Assembly (NCBI GenBank): GCA_965231815.1
Contig: OZ246890.1
Span: forward strand, 2,728,001 to 2,792,000
Length of the DNA: 64,000 nt
Source: JAPPFW01 sp965231815
GTDB lineage: Bacteria; Actinomycetota; Acidimicrobiia; Spongiisociales; Spongiisociaceae
Direction of reading: 5' to 3'
Part shown: in pieces, positions 28,439-36,698 of the stretch
Position numbering within the stretch: the stretch's first letter is position 1
How the letters are laid out: the number at the start of each line of letters is the position of its first letter
Position numbers and translations under genes: made by a program
The notes under the pieces: generated by a model
What the model saw: the letters and a program-made list of their open reading frames with translations, nothing else
Databases searched by the model: none
Told to the model about the DNA's origin: nothing

Positions 28439-29565
28439 GCAGCGTATCAAGAGAAACCGGGCCGCCGGCCATCCGCCTCGACCGTGTTACCAAACGGTTC
28501 GGGGGTGTCCTGGCTGTCGACAACGTCAGCCTCGAGATCGAAGAGGGCGAGTTCTTCTCGCTCCTCGGACCCAGCGGGTGCGGCAAGACCACCACACTAC
28601 GGATGCTGGCCGGCTTCGAGACCCCCGACGAGGGGTTGGTCTACCTGCGCGGGAAGGACGTAACGCTGGTCCAGCCCAACAAGCGGGCCACCAACATGGT
28701 CTTCCAGAACTACGAGCTGTTCCCGCATATGACGGTGTCCAACAACGTGGCCTACGGACTGAAGCTCAAGAAAGTCCCGAAACGCGAGATCACCCGGCGG
28801 GTCGACGAGATGCTGGAAGCGGTCGGTGTCGGCGGCCTCGGCAAGCGCGCCGCTGATCAACTCTCGGGCGGCCAACAACAGCGGGTAGCTCTGGCGCGCG
28901 CCCTTATCAACCGCCCCGCCGTGCTCCTGCTCGATGAACCTCTGAGTGCTCTCGACGTGAAGCTTCGGAAGCGGATGCAGTTGGAGCTGAAGTCCATCCA
29001 GGAAACTCTCGGGACCACCTTCGTGTACGTAACCCACGACCAGGAGGAGGCCTTGCTGATGTCCGACCGGGTCGGGATCATGAATCACGGCGTGCTGCTG
29101 CAGGTCGCGACGCCTCGCACCATCTACGAGCAACCGGCCGACGACTTCGTGGCCGACTTCGTGGGGACTTTGAACGAGATCACCATCCGGATCGAGAACC
29201 TCGACGCCGGGCGAGGTCTGGTGGCCTCCGGCGACCGGGAAAGGATCTGGATTGACGCGCCCGGCGGTATGTCAATCGGCCAGACCGTCAGACTGGCCGT
29301 ACGGCCCGAAGCCCTCAAGATCACCCATCAGGACCGCTGGGACGGGGCGACCGATCTGAGCTACGCCTGCGGCATCGTTTCCGATGTCATATACCTCGGC
29401 CCTTTCACACAATTCCTCATCGAGAGCGAACGGCTCGGGAGAGTGGTCAGCCAACAAGTGAGCGACGCCGGGGCAGCGGCGATCCAACCCGGCATGCAAG
29501 TGGTCGTCAGCTGGCATCCCGACACGGCATTCATGCTGGCCGGGCCTGCGAGTGAAGGTCGATGA
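28435..29565 (+). CDS. ABC transporter ATPase (PotA type)
   Basis: The 376-residue protein has Walker A LLGPSGCGKTTT (~residue 43), Q-loop region FQNYELFPHMTV, signature LSGGQQQRVALARAL (~140), Walker B LLLDEPLSALD (~162) and the switch VTHDQEEAL (~195), then a TOBE-type C-terminal domain (VRPEALKI). It energises the importer. The start overlaps the permease stop (ATGA), and its own stop overlaps the acetamidase start, tying import to amide hydrolysis. Confidence 0.95.
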   Translation: MSSVSRETGPPAIRLDRVTKRFGGVLAVDNVSLEIEEGEFFSLLGPSGCGKTTTLRMLAGFETPDEGLVYLRGKDVTLVQPNKRATNMVFQNYELFPHMTVSNNVAYGLKLKKVPKREITRRVDEMLEAVGVGGLGKRAADQLSGGQQQRVALARALINRPAVLLLDEPLSALDVKLRKRMQLELKSIQETLGTTFVYVTHDQEEALLMSDRVGIMNHGVLLQVATPRTIYEQPADDFVADFVGTLNEITIRIENLDAGRGLVASGDRERIWIDAPGGMSIGQTVRLAVRPEALKITHQDRWDGATDLSYACGIVSDVIYLGPFTQFLIESERLGRVVSQQVSDAGAAAIQPGMQVVVSWHPDTAFMLAGPASEGR

Positions 29566-30491
29566 CGGGTGGCGGTGACGGCCCCATCCTCTCCATCAAC
29601 CGCGATCTAGTCGGCTACAGCTACACGTCCCGGCTCGCTCCCCGCCTGACCGTGGCGCCAGGCGCGACCGTCCGGTTCGAGACTTGGGACGCGCGGGCGG
29701 GCGCCCTTCTCGACCGAGTAGCCGGAAGACCGTTCGATCTGCCACCCCCCATACCAGGACGAGGGAATCCGCTGACCGGTCCGCTGGCCATAAGGGGCAC
29801 CGAACCCGGCGATGCACTCCTGGTGACGATCGACGAAATAGAGTGCATCTCCCCCGGATGGTGCGGAGGTCACGCGCACGTTGGGCCGCTCCCACCCGGC
29901 CGTGTTCCTCGCCCACTGGGACGGGTATGCACCCACGACGGCGAGTTCGTCCACTTCGGCGGAGACGTGCGATTGCCGCTCTCGCCGATGATCGGATGCA
30001 TCGGGACCGCGGTGACGGGTGACCCACCGAACGCGGGCCTTCCGGGGAGGCACGGCGGCAATCTGGACCACCCCGTCATCGCGACGGGGGCGGTGGTGTA
30101 CCTTCCGGTCTTCGTCGACGGGGGGCTCCTCTACATAGGTGACGTTCACGCCGCCCAGGGCGACGGCGAACTGTCAGGGGTCGGCCTCGAGATCCCGGCC
30201 GAGGTCACGGTTACGGTGGATATCGACCGCGGGCGGCGCCTCAGGTGGCCGTGGGTCGTGAACGAGGATCGCGTGATCGTCATGACCTCGGCCCTCGAGT
30301 TCGCGGACGCCAGGCGGGAAGCCGTCGAACAGGTCGTTCGCGTTCTCGAGATGCAACTCGGCTACGAGCCGGCAGATGCTCTCGGCCTCATCTCCGTCGC
30401 CGGCAACCTCCGGATCGGCCAGGCGTTCGGCGGGATGGAGATAACCCTGCGCCTCGAGATGCCGAGATCTCTGGGGATCGTTCCCGCCTAG
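29562..30491 (+). CDS. Acetamidase/formamidase family amide hydrolase
   Basis: The 309-residue protein belongs to the FmdA/AmdA family, whose members hydrolyse short aliphatic amides to ammonia and carboxylate. Conserved blocks are GPLAIRGTEPGDALLVTIDEIE (~residues 73-94), GWCGGHAHVGPLP (~100), PMIGCIGTA (~145), GRHGGNLDHP (~165) and YIGDVHAAQGDGELSG (~192). The gene is translationally coupled to the ABC ATPase (ATGA), suggesting that the imported compound or its product is an amide. A remnant of a second copy lies at 31236-31312. Confidence 0.92.
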   Translation: MTGGGDGPILSINRDLVGYSYTSRLAPRLTVAPGATVRFETWDARAGALLDRVAGRPFDLPPPIPGRGNPLTGPLAIRGTEPGDALLVTIDEIECISPGWCGGHAHVGPLPPGRVPRPLGRVCTHDGEFVHFGGDVRLPLSPMIGCIGTAVTGDPPNAGLPGRHGGNLDHPVIATGAVVYLPVFVDGGLLYIGDVHAAQGDGELSGVGLEIPAEVTVTVDIDRGRRLRWPWVVNEDRVIVMTSALEFADARREAVEQVVRVLEMQLGYEPADALGLISVAGNLRIGQAFGGMEITLRLEMPRSLGIVPA

Positions 30492-30622
30492 GATTCACTA
30501 CGGAGATTGGATTCTCACCTTTGAGCGGGCATGAATCAACAGAGAAGACGAAGGCCTACGAACGTCGGTGGGGAAGGCCGAGAGGGCTACACATTCACCA
30601 TCGAACGTGGAGTGTCGCTCGG

Positions 30623-30653
30623 TTGAGTAACTTTCAGGTTGATTATGTATACT
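30623..30653 (+). promoter_or_regulatory. Probable hicBA promoter
   Basis: TTGAGT (30623-30628), a 19-bp spacer and TGTATACT with -10 TATACT (30648-30653) lie 23 bp upstream of hicB. The spacer is long, so the extended -10 probably dominates. Confidence 0.45.
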
Positions 30654-30676
30654 GTGGTTTCATTTTCGGGTGAAGG

Positions 30677-30970
30677 ATGGCAATGACATCTACCAGTGAA
30701 TTACTGACCGGCAGCGGCGGTTACCCGCGCGATCTCATCGCAGCATGGGCTAGCGCCGCTATCTCTCATGCTGAAGTGGAGCCGATCCAAGACCCTAATG
30801 GGTACTTCGCCACGGTTCCGGGGGCGCTCGGCGCCTGGGGATTCGGAGAGACCATCGCCGAGGCGATAGCCGAGTTGGAGGAAGTGCTAGTTGATTGGGC
30901 AACATTGAAGTTATCCAACGGCCGCAAGGGTATTCCTGCGATGGGCGGTATCCATCTCGTCAGTGGATGA
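30677..30970 (+). CDS. hicB: HicB-family antitoxin
   Basis: The 97-residue protein has the HicB partial RNase H-like fold: DPNGYFATVPGALGAWGFGETIAEAIAELEEVLVDWA (~residues 36-72). A separate C-terminal DNA-binding domain is not evident. HicB antitoxins bind and neutralise the HicA mRNA interferase and repress their own promoter. The antitoxin precedes the toxin, and the two overlap by ATGA. The local AT content is higher than in the neighbours. The pair sits between an intact acetamidase gene and the 3' remnant of another. Confidence 0.82.
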   Translation: MAMTSTSELLTGSGGYPRDLIAAWASAAISHAEVEPIQDPNGYFATVPGALGAWGFGETIAEAIAELEEVLVDWATLKLSNGRKGIPAMGGIHLVSG

Positions 30971-31194
30971 GTAGGCGACTTGCGCCAGTCAGCCACCGTG
31001 ACCTCATCAGGCGGATGCGGCGGCTCGGTTGGAAAGGTCCGATACAAGGGTCCAAGCACCCTTACATGACCAAAGGCAGCATCGACGTGCGTATCCCGAA
31101 CCCGCACTCCCATCAGGATGTGGGCATCGGTCTACTCAGGGGGATCCTGCGAGAAGCCCGGATATCCCGTAATGAGTGGCTAGGGCTCTCGTAG
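30967..31194 (+). CDS. hicA: HicA-family mRNA interferase toxin
   Basis: The 75-residue protein shows the HicA double-stranded RNA-binding fold: SHRDLIRRMRRLGWKGPIQGSKHPYMTKG with the catalytic His in GSKHPYM (~residue 31), then VRIPNPHSHQDVGIGLLRGILREARISRNEWL. HicA cleaves mRNA and stops translation when free of HicB. It starts at ATG 30967 within the hicB stop. Length and motif are complete, so it is probably functional. Confidence 0.88.
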   Translation: MSRRLAPVSHRDLIRRMRRLGWKGPIQGSKHPYMTKGSIDVRIPNPHSHQDVGIGLLRGILREARISRNEWLGLS

Positions 31195-31235
31195 TTGGAG
31201 ATAACGGTTGGTTCCGTTGTTCGAACTGCTACTTA

Positions 31236-31312
31236 GATCGGCTTACTTCGGCGGCATGGAGATGACGCTGCGGCTTGAGATGACGAGATCACTGGGCATA
31301 GTTCCCGGATAG
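31236..31312 (+). pseudogene. 3' remnant of a second acetamidase/formamidase gene
   Basis: The last 22 codons match the end of the acetamidase at 29562: 55 of 66 bases are identical, and 18 of 21 residues (FGGMEMTLRLEMTRSLGIVPG). Most differences fall at third positions. This means the fragment comes from a diverged paralogue that was once under selection, not from a fresh duplication. The rest of that gene is gone and hicBA lies in its place. Confidence 0.75.
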
Positions 31313-31579
31313 CACGGACCTCCCGGATCGAACTCCCCTTCTGTCGACCTCCGCTGCCTTCAAGATGAAGGCTATAGGGGCTGTTATTCGGAATGAGTCG
31401 GCCTATTCATTCGCGATCCCATGCCACTTAACTGTCGATGACTCCTTCGCCGATTCCACGCTCGAATCACTCGCCGACCGGATCGGCGCCAACGGCGGTT
31501 CCAGGACCGGACGATAGAATGTCTCGGGATAGGATGCACCCCCCACCACAGCCTTGCAGACAGATATAGGAGACCTCTC

Positions 31580-31972
31580 ATGCCTACCGCTCGCGGACCC
31601 TTCGACGTCACGATAGAGGCCGAGCCTCCTTTCCTGGAACGGGACGGCATCAAGCTCAACCGGAACATGGTCCGCAAGCAGTACTCCGGAGACATGGTCG
31701 GAAGGTCCGAGGCTCAGATGGTCGCGGCCTACACGGCCATTCCGGGCTCGGCCGGATACGTCGCCATCGAGCACTTCACCGGCGCGGTCGGCGGCAGGTC
31801 GGGCTCGTTCGTCCTTCAGCACCACGGTTTGATGGATAAGGGCGTGGGCACGTTGGCGGTGACGATCGTTCCGGACTCCGGCGCCGGTGAACTTGCCCGG
31901 ATATCGGGTAGCCTCGAGATCCGCAACGTCGATGGAGAGCACTCCTACGTCCTTGAGTACGAGAATCGATGA
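31580..31972 (+). CDS. DUF3224 family protein
   Basis: The 130-residue protein starts at ATG 31580 behind AGGAG. It matches the DUF3224 beta-barrel pattern: KQYSGDMVGRSEAQMV, GYVAIEHFTGAVGGRSGSFVLQHHGLM, then TIVPDSGAGELARISGSLEI. No biochemical function is established for the family. The stop overlaps the start of a broken DUF1697 gene. Confidence 0.85.
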   Translation: MPTARGPFDVTIEAEPPFLERDGIKLNRNMVRKQYSGDMVGRSEAQMVAAYTAIPGSAGYVAIEHFTGAVGGRSGSFVLQHHGLMDKGVGTLAVTIVPDSGAGELARISGSLEIRNVDGEHSYVLEYENR

Positions 31973-32260
31973 GCGAACGCTATGTGATGTTGCTTCAGGG
32001 CATCAACGTCGGGAGCCGCAATCGGGTACCGACGCCGGAACTCAGGTCGAGGCCGACCGACGCGGGCGACGCCTTCGGGGTCAACGTTCCCTGTGCCGTG
32101 TGAACGGCGGGCCAGGTGCGGGGGTGCTCGATCACAATACGTTGCGGGAAGTCGTCTCCGGCCCGTCGCGCTACCGGGTGAACGTCCTCTCGGAGAAGCC
32201 CGATCCCGAGGGGGTTGGACGCTGCTGGCGGAGGACCAACCACTACCACCGTTTTTGAGC
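31969..32260 (+). pseudogene. DUF1697 gene remnant
   Basis: The N-terminus MSERYVMLLQGINVGSRNRVPTPELRS matches the start of DUF1697 proteins, but the frame ends after 44 codons at ~32103. Pieces in shifted frames (HNTLREVVSGP, YRVNVLSEKPDPEG, LLAEDQ) follow in the order expected for the family. Much of the ~175-residue gene is missing. It begins in the DUF3224 stop codon (ATGA), suggesting a former two-gene operon. Confidence 0.65.
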
Positions 32261-32266
32261 ATTCTC

Positions 32267-33292
32267 CTACGCGCGCTGCGCTACGACGGCGATGTGTTGG
32301 CCCTGCTGCACCGGCGCGCGCCAAGCGGCGGCTATAAGGTAACCGTCCAAGCCGGCGCGTACCTGCCAGGGATCGTCATCGATGCGACTGAAATCGTGTA
32401 ACAACCCGATGACTTGGCCCTCCACGACTTCGGATCCGCATTCGAGGAGTGGTTCGTAGTGTCCGGGCCACGGCGCCGGGATGTAGCACTCCGGGTCAAC
32501 CGCCTGGACAACACGCTGGGTTCCGGCGGCATGATGGGCTATTCGTTCCACTTCGCCTTTCATCTGGCCTGCCAGAACTGCAGCAGCGATCACGCCGTGA
32601 CGGGCGTAGCGAACCCCATCGGCGCTCACCGCCCCTCCCCAGCCGAACTCGCCGCCCACCGAGATATTTCCAGATCTTTCGGCATCGCTGGTCAGCAATC
32701 CGGGAGTGAGGTCCTGGTAGGTGAGGATGAAAGGCACACCGAACCACCGCGCCATCTCGAGCATCGCAGCCGCCCGGCTCTCGTCGGAGACAGTATGGAA
32801 GCTGGTCAGGGGCGCGAACCGGGCTACGTCGCCTCCGGCGTGGAGGTCGACGACAACATGTACGTTGGGCCAGATTCGGGTTCTCACGAAGTCGGCTATC
32901 CGGTGGGTGATCCCTGAGACACCCGCGAAGCGCCCGGCTCCGTCGACGAAGGCCCGGTTGAGGTTGACACCGTCGGCGTCGACGCTCTCCCTCCGGCCCG
33001 ACCGGAAGGACGGGGGGCTCAGGACCGGAACCAGCACCACCCTTCCGGTCACTGCGGTCTGGTCGATCTCACGGATAAGGTGCTTAAGGGCTACCGGTCC
33101 CTCGTACTCGTCACCATGGGTGGACCCGAAGGCCACCAAGCCCTGACCTTCCCGGGCATCGGGCCCGACCCAGACGGTGAGCGGTACCAGCCATTCACCC
33201 CAGATGGAGTCGTGCGGAAGGCCCACCCAGTAGTCACGGCGTCCGGGTGATTCGAGGTCCAGGCCGCAGGGCCTGATTATCTGCCTAGCCAT
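32267..33292 (-). CDS. Succinylglutamate desuccinylase/aspartoacylase-family zinc deacylase
   Basis: The 341-residue protein starts at ATG 33292 behind GGAGG. Zinc and substrate motifs of the M14-like AstE/AspA family are GSTHGDEYEGP (~residue 57), DGVNLNRAF (~105) and VVVDLHAGGD (~145). Members deacylate N-acyl amino acids. It is the last intact gene of a minus-strand run that starts with the Gfo/Idh gene at 36509. Confidence 0.87.
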   Translation of the reverse strand: MARQIIRPCGLDLESPGRRDYWVGLPHDSIWGEWLVPLTVWVGPDAREGQGLVAFGSTHGDEYEGPVALKHLIREIDQTAVTGRVVLVPVLSPPSFRSGRRESVDADGVNLNRAFVDGAGRFAGVSGITHRIADFVRTRIWPNVHVVVDLHAGGDVARFAPLTSFHTVSDESRAAAMLEMARWFGVPFILTYQDLTPGLLTSDAERSGNISVGGEFGWGGAVSADGVRYARHGVIAAAVLAGQMKGEVERIAHHAAGTQRVVQAVDPECYIPAPWPGHYEPLLECGSEVVEGQVIGLLHDFSRIDDDPWQVRAGLDGYLIAAAWRAPVQQGQHIAVVAQRA

Positions 33293-33363
33293 GCATCCTC
33301 CGGGAGTGCCGCATGGAACGATCTCGTGATCGCCCTGTCGTCGCATACCGACGGACCGGCCCG

Positions 33364-33640
33364 CTAGTTGACACGGTGCTGCTCCACGAACTCGATGTCC
33401 ACATACACACCCAGCCCGGGCGCGTCGGGCGCCGTCAGCGTCCCATCTGCGTTCAGAGACATCTCCCCGCCGGTCACACCGCGGCTCAGCCGGCTCTGCG
33501 CGGCGTTGAACTCGACGTAACGCCCTCCGGGGAGGGTAGACATGTAGTGAAGGCTGTAAGCATGCAAGAGATCAGAGATCCACGAGTGCGTGACCACATC
33601 GACGTTTCGCTCGGCAGCCAGACGGATGGTTATTCGAGGG
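33364..33640 (-). pseudogene. C-terminal remnant of an enolase-superfamily gene
   Basis: The fragment reads RLAAERNVDVVTHSWISDLLHAYSLHYMSTL...YVEFNAAQSRL, then ...TAPDAPGLGVYVDIEFVEQHRVN. This is the C-terminal end of mandelate racemase-type proteins. The barrel core and capping domain are missing. It lies between intact deacylase and DapA-like genes, so the deletion removed most of one gene without breaking its neighbours. It is not a close match to the two intact copies at 22-24 kb. Confidence 0.72.
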
Positions 33641-33647
33641 TGTCGGA

Positions 33648-34595
33648 TCAGCAGTCGACCGCGGATTCGAGCAGATCGAAGAGGCGGTCCACCTCGGCGG
33701 TCGTCTCCGGATCGAGCCGGAAACCGACCGGACCCCGGACCCGCGTGCTGTCGAATATGCCCTGCCTGACCAGGAGGTGTTTCTCGACGGCGATGAAACC
33801 GTCGAGTCCGGACTGCATCGACACGAGAGCGGTCAGCGGTCCGTTGATGGCGTTGATCCGCGCCTCGTCACCAGCCTCCAAGGCGCCCCACAAGGCCACG
33901 ATCGCCCAGCAGACTTCCGCTCCCGGCATGGTCCCGACGATCCCCCGCCGGTAGCTGTCAACGAGAGCGATACCGCCCGACCCCTCGAACACCCTCGCGG
34001 CCCCTTCGGTCGCCTCGCGCAGTTCCGTAAGTCTGGGTCCGATAGGGACCGCCTCCGGCTTGAACAGGACCCTTTCTCGGTACTCATCGAGCAGTCGAGC
34101 CTGGAGACCGATGGACATGGGCCGGCCCACGTAACCGCTGGCGTCCTGGATGACCAGCGGGACCTCGGTGGCGTCGAGCAACGACCGGTAGTAATCGGCG
34201 AGTTGATCATCTAGGCAGGGCACGGTCGCCGGTGGTATAGCCATTAGGGCGGACGCTCCGGCGCCCTGCGCGTGGAGTGCGTACTCGACGGCGACCTTCG
34301 TACTCTCCGCCCCGACGCTGATGATGACCGGTCCGAAGGAAAGACCTATATCACAAGCCGTTTCGGCCAGCTTGCGACGTTCCTCGCCCGACAGCCTGAG
34401 CGTCTCCGACACCATCGCCATGACGATGCCGTTGACTCCGCATCCGTGCATCCATCGAATCTCATCCTCCAGCACGCCCCGGTCGATGGAGTCGTCGTCG
34501 CGGAACGGTGTCTGGAACACCGGAAACACCCCGGTCAGCGCCTCCGCTCGCGTGTCCGGCGCCGGTCCGGCACTCCGTCCGCTCACCCGTGGCAT
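33648..34595 (-). CDS. DapA-family aldolase/dihydrodipicolinate synthase-like
   Basis: The protein (~315 residues; ATG 34595 chosen over a TTG at 34619) is a class I aldolase of the DapA/NAL family. Visible elements are TGVFPVFQTPFRDDDSID, GCGVNGIVMAMVSE, and the Schiff-base Lys in VLFKPEA (~residue 170). The usual catalytic Tyr region is altered (IQDASGYVGR). Members cleave or form pyruvate aldol products; true lysine synthesis is unlikely in this context. The gene is in the minus-strand catabolic run. Confidence 0.85.
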   Translation of the reverse strand: MPRVSGRSAGPAPDTRAEALTGVFPVFQTPFRDDDSIDRGVLEDEIRWMHGCGVNGIVMAMVSETLRLSGEERRKLAETACDIGLSFGPVIISVGAESTKVAVEYALHAQGAGASALMAIPPATVPCLDDQLADYYRSLLDATEVPLVIQDASGYVGRPMSIGLQARLLDEYRERVLFKPEAVPIGPRLTELREATEGAARVFEGSGGIALVDSYRRGIVGTMPGAEVCWAIVALWGALEAGDEARINAINGPLTALVSMQSGLDGFIAVEKHLLVRQGIFDSTRVRGPVGFRLDPETTAEVDRLFDLLESAVDC

Positions 34596-34635
34596 CCGCC
34601 GGATCTCGGGACGGCGCAAGCTGCCGCATCACGGG

Positions 34636-35421
34636 TCACGGCGCGATCACCCCATCCGGATAGCGATCGAAGACCTTCACGTCGTGGATGGGCACGATGT
34701 GTCGGGCAGTGTTCCGGACCCTCTCGTAGCATTCCAAGGCCTCGTAAATGTTCTCACAAAGGCCGAGCATCTCACCGTCCTCCACGTTCTCGTAGAAGAA
34801 GTAGGAGTCCGAGATCGCCACGACACCGACCGAGGTGTCCACCTCGACCACGATCGACTCGCGATGGTGCGCGCCCGACCACCAGGTACGCAGTCCGGGA
34901 GCGATCTCGTCCTCGTCCTCCAGCAGGCGAACCCTATCCCAGCTGTCCGTGACCAGATCAACCAACGTGTCCTTGGGTATCGATCTCCACCGATCGTCGT
35001 GAGGGTGGTCGTGCGTGGTATGAAAGTGAATCCAGCCTCGCTTGGCGATGCATATCTGCGCGGTCCTGAAGAGGTGGAGAGTTCCGGTGGTGTATAGCTC
35101 GAGGGGTGTGAGCAGGATGTGGGTGATATCGCCCGGGGTCAGGCCAACCGCCGCCAGCGCTCCGGTCATGTATTGGTCTGGCCGCCGCCGGAGGTCACCC
35201 TTGGGAGCATCGTGGAGGTATCGCATCTGCGGCCAACCCTGCTCGACCATGGTGGTGTCGTCCGGTGGCGATGCGTTCACCAGTGCAGTGACACCTCCGC
35301 CCTGGATCAGCGTGACGTTGAACCCCAACGGGTAGACCTCACTCCAGCGGCTCATCCAGAACACCTCCGGCCCCGCGATCAGCGACTCACCCACGCTCAG
35401 AACCCGTACCGCGTAATCCAT
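34636..35421 (-). CDS. Metallo-beta-lactamase-fold protein with altered metal motif
   Basis: The 261-residue protein starts at ATG 35421 behind GAGGAGG. It shows the MBL-fold pattern (FNVTLIQGGGVTALVNASPP; LTPGDITHILLTPLELYTTG; VEVDTSVGVVAISDSYF). The motif that should read HxHxDH is LTPLELYTTG, so the main zinc ligands are lost. A lone His pair (WSGAHHRES) and the Asp in AISDSY remain. It may be non-catalytic or use another metal site. It lies between the Gfo/Idh and DapA-like genes. Confidence 0.75.
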   Translation of the reverse strand: MDYAVRVLSVGESLIAGPEVFWMSRWSEVYPLGFNVTLIQGGGVTALVNASPPDDTTMVEQGWPQMRYLHDAPKGDLRRRPDQYMTGALAAVGLTPGDITHILLTPLELYTTGTLHLFRTAQICIAKRGWIHFHTTHDHPHDDRWRSIPKDTLVDLVTDSWDRVRLLEDEDEIAPGLRTWWSGAHHRESIVVEVDTSVGVVAISDSYFFYENVEDGEMLGLCENIYEALECYERVRNTARHIVPIHDVKVFDRYPDGVIAP

Positions 35422-35489
35422 GTCCTGCCTCCTCTCATGCGAACCAGGCTCCGGCAGCCGATTGTCGGCAGGCCGTGATAATCCGGCGG

Positions 35490-36509
35490 CTAACCGAACC
35501 TACCAGCCGAGCCCTCGAACTCGGTGAGGTCTACCGGTCGTCCCTCCTCGATCGACCTGTCCATCGCGAGCGCGGCCAAGAGAGCGGCGCGGGCATCGGC
35601 CAGGGTGAGCGGCCAGGCTCGCCCGTCCCGCACCCGGCCGAGAAAGAAGGCGTCCTCGGAAGGCAGCGCTCCGTAGGGAACCCCGTTCGGGTACGAGTAA
35701 TATCCGGAGTGGATTTGTTCGATGCCGTCCTCGCTGAAGACCACCGCCGGCGAATCGCGGGTCTCCACGTAGGCGCTCCCTCGCGTTCCGAAAACGGCTA
35801 GACGATGGTCGCTGCGGAGTCCCGAATCGGAGGGCAGGATCCAGTTGTGGTCGAGAGCACCTACGGCGCCGGAGACAAACCGTACCGTGGCCACCGCCGC
35901 ATCCGGCCCGGGCCCCACAACCTCGTGTCGCGCCGCCTCCGCATATACCCGCTCGATATCACCCACGAGCCACCTCATCACATCAAGGTCGTGAATCGCC
36001 ATCTCCTGCGGTATGGTGGTACGCCCGGAGATGATCCTGCCCTCGTAATCGGGCGCATTCCATCGCGCCGACAAATGCACGATCTCGCCGAGCCTTCCCG
36101 TTACTACCGCTTGGTGGACCGCGACGTAGTTGGGATCGAAGCGCAGGGTGTGCCCGATGACCAGGCTGCCGGTGGTTGACGCGTCTAGCTCGATCATCCG
36201 GTCGGCATCGTCGAGCGAAGAGGCGAACGGCTTCTCGCAAAAGACATGCAGCCCGCGGATCATCCCTGCATCCACCACGGGCAGATGGACCTGTTGGGGA
36301 GTGCAAACCCAGAGTGCTTCCAGACCTTCCGTGTCAAGGGCGTCATCGAGGTCAGCCGTGAACCGGATACCCGCCGGTACTCCCGCAGCGGCCGCCGGGT
36401 CCGTGTCGCAGATTACGGTGAGATCGGCCATCGGGTTCGCGGCCAGAATTCTGGCGTGTTCACGACCGATCATCCCGTGACCGACGAGTGCACATCGGAC
36501 TGGTTGCAT
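35490..36509 (-). CDS. Gfo/Idh/MocA-family oxidoreductase, second copy
   Basis: The 339-residue protein begins with the Rossmann motif CALVGHGMIGREHARIL. It has the catalytic EKPFASS (~residue 97) and a MAIHDLDVMRWLVG segment (~170). It is clearly paralogous to the protein at 16703 (shared VGHTLRFDPNY/VGHTMRFDPAY and ADARAAL...ALDRS/AMDRS blocks). It is the first gene of the minus-strand run that continues with the MBL, DapA, enolase remnant and deacylase genes. Confidence 0.88.
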   Translation of the reverse strand: MQPVRCALVGHGMIGREHARILAANPMADLTVICDTDPAAAAGVPAGIRFTADLDDALDTEGLEALWVCTPQQVHLPVVDAGMIRGLHVFCEKPFASSLDDADRMIELDASTTGSLVIGHTLRFDPNYVAVHQAVVTGRLGEIVHLSARWNAPDYEGRIISGRTTIPQEMAIHDLDVMRWLVGDIERVYAEAARHEVVGPGPDAAVATVRFVSGAVGALDHNWILPSDSGLRSDHRLAVFGTRGSAYVETRDSPAVVFSEDGIEQIHSGYYSYPNGVPYGALPSEDAFFLGRVRDGRAWPLTLADARAALLAALAMDRSIEEGRPVDLTEFEGSAGRFG

Positions 36510-36564
36510 CTGTCGTCCCCTCGTCGTCCGATCACTTAACCGCTGGATCAGTGACCGTTGATTC

Positions 36565-36680
36565 TAGGAGGGTGCTGAGAAACCCCGCACAAAGGGGTTC
36601 AGCCGTTAACCCGCAACCCTCTGACCGGGCGCTTTACCAACCACAGAACCCCGAAAGACTCGTTTTTCAGGACTCTCCTA
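36565..36680. repeat. 115-bp inverted-repeat element, copy 1 (MITE-like)
   Basis: A 116-bp copy starts TAGGAGGGTGCTGAGAAAC and ends in the imperfect inverse (...TTTTTCAGGACTCTCCTA). TA at both borders fits the TA target duplication of IS630/Tc1-type elements. It contains the hairpin AACCCC-GCACAAA-GGGGTT. It lies between the Gfo/Idh gene start and the end of the acyl-CoA ligase. Confidence 0.8.
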
Positions 36681-36698
36681 GTGGTCGAAGAGAATGCC

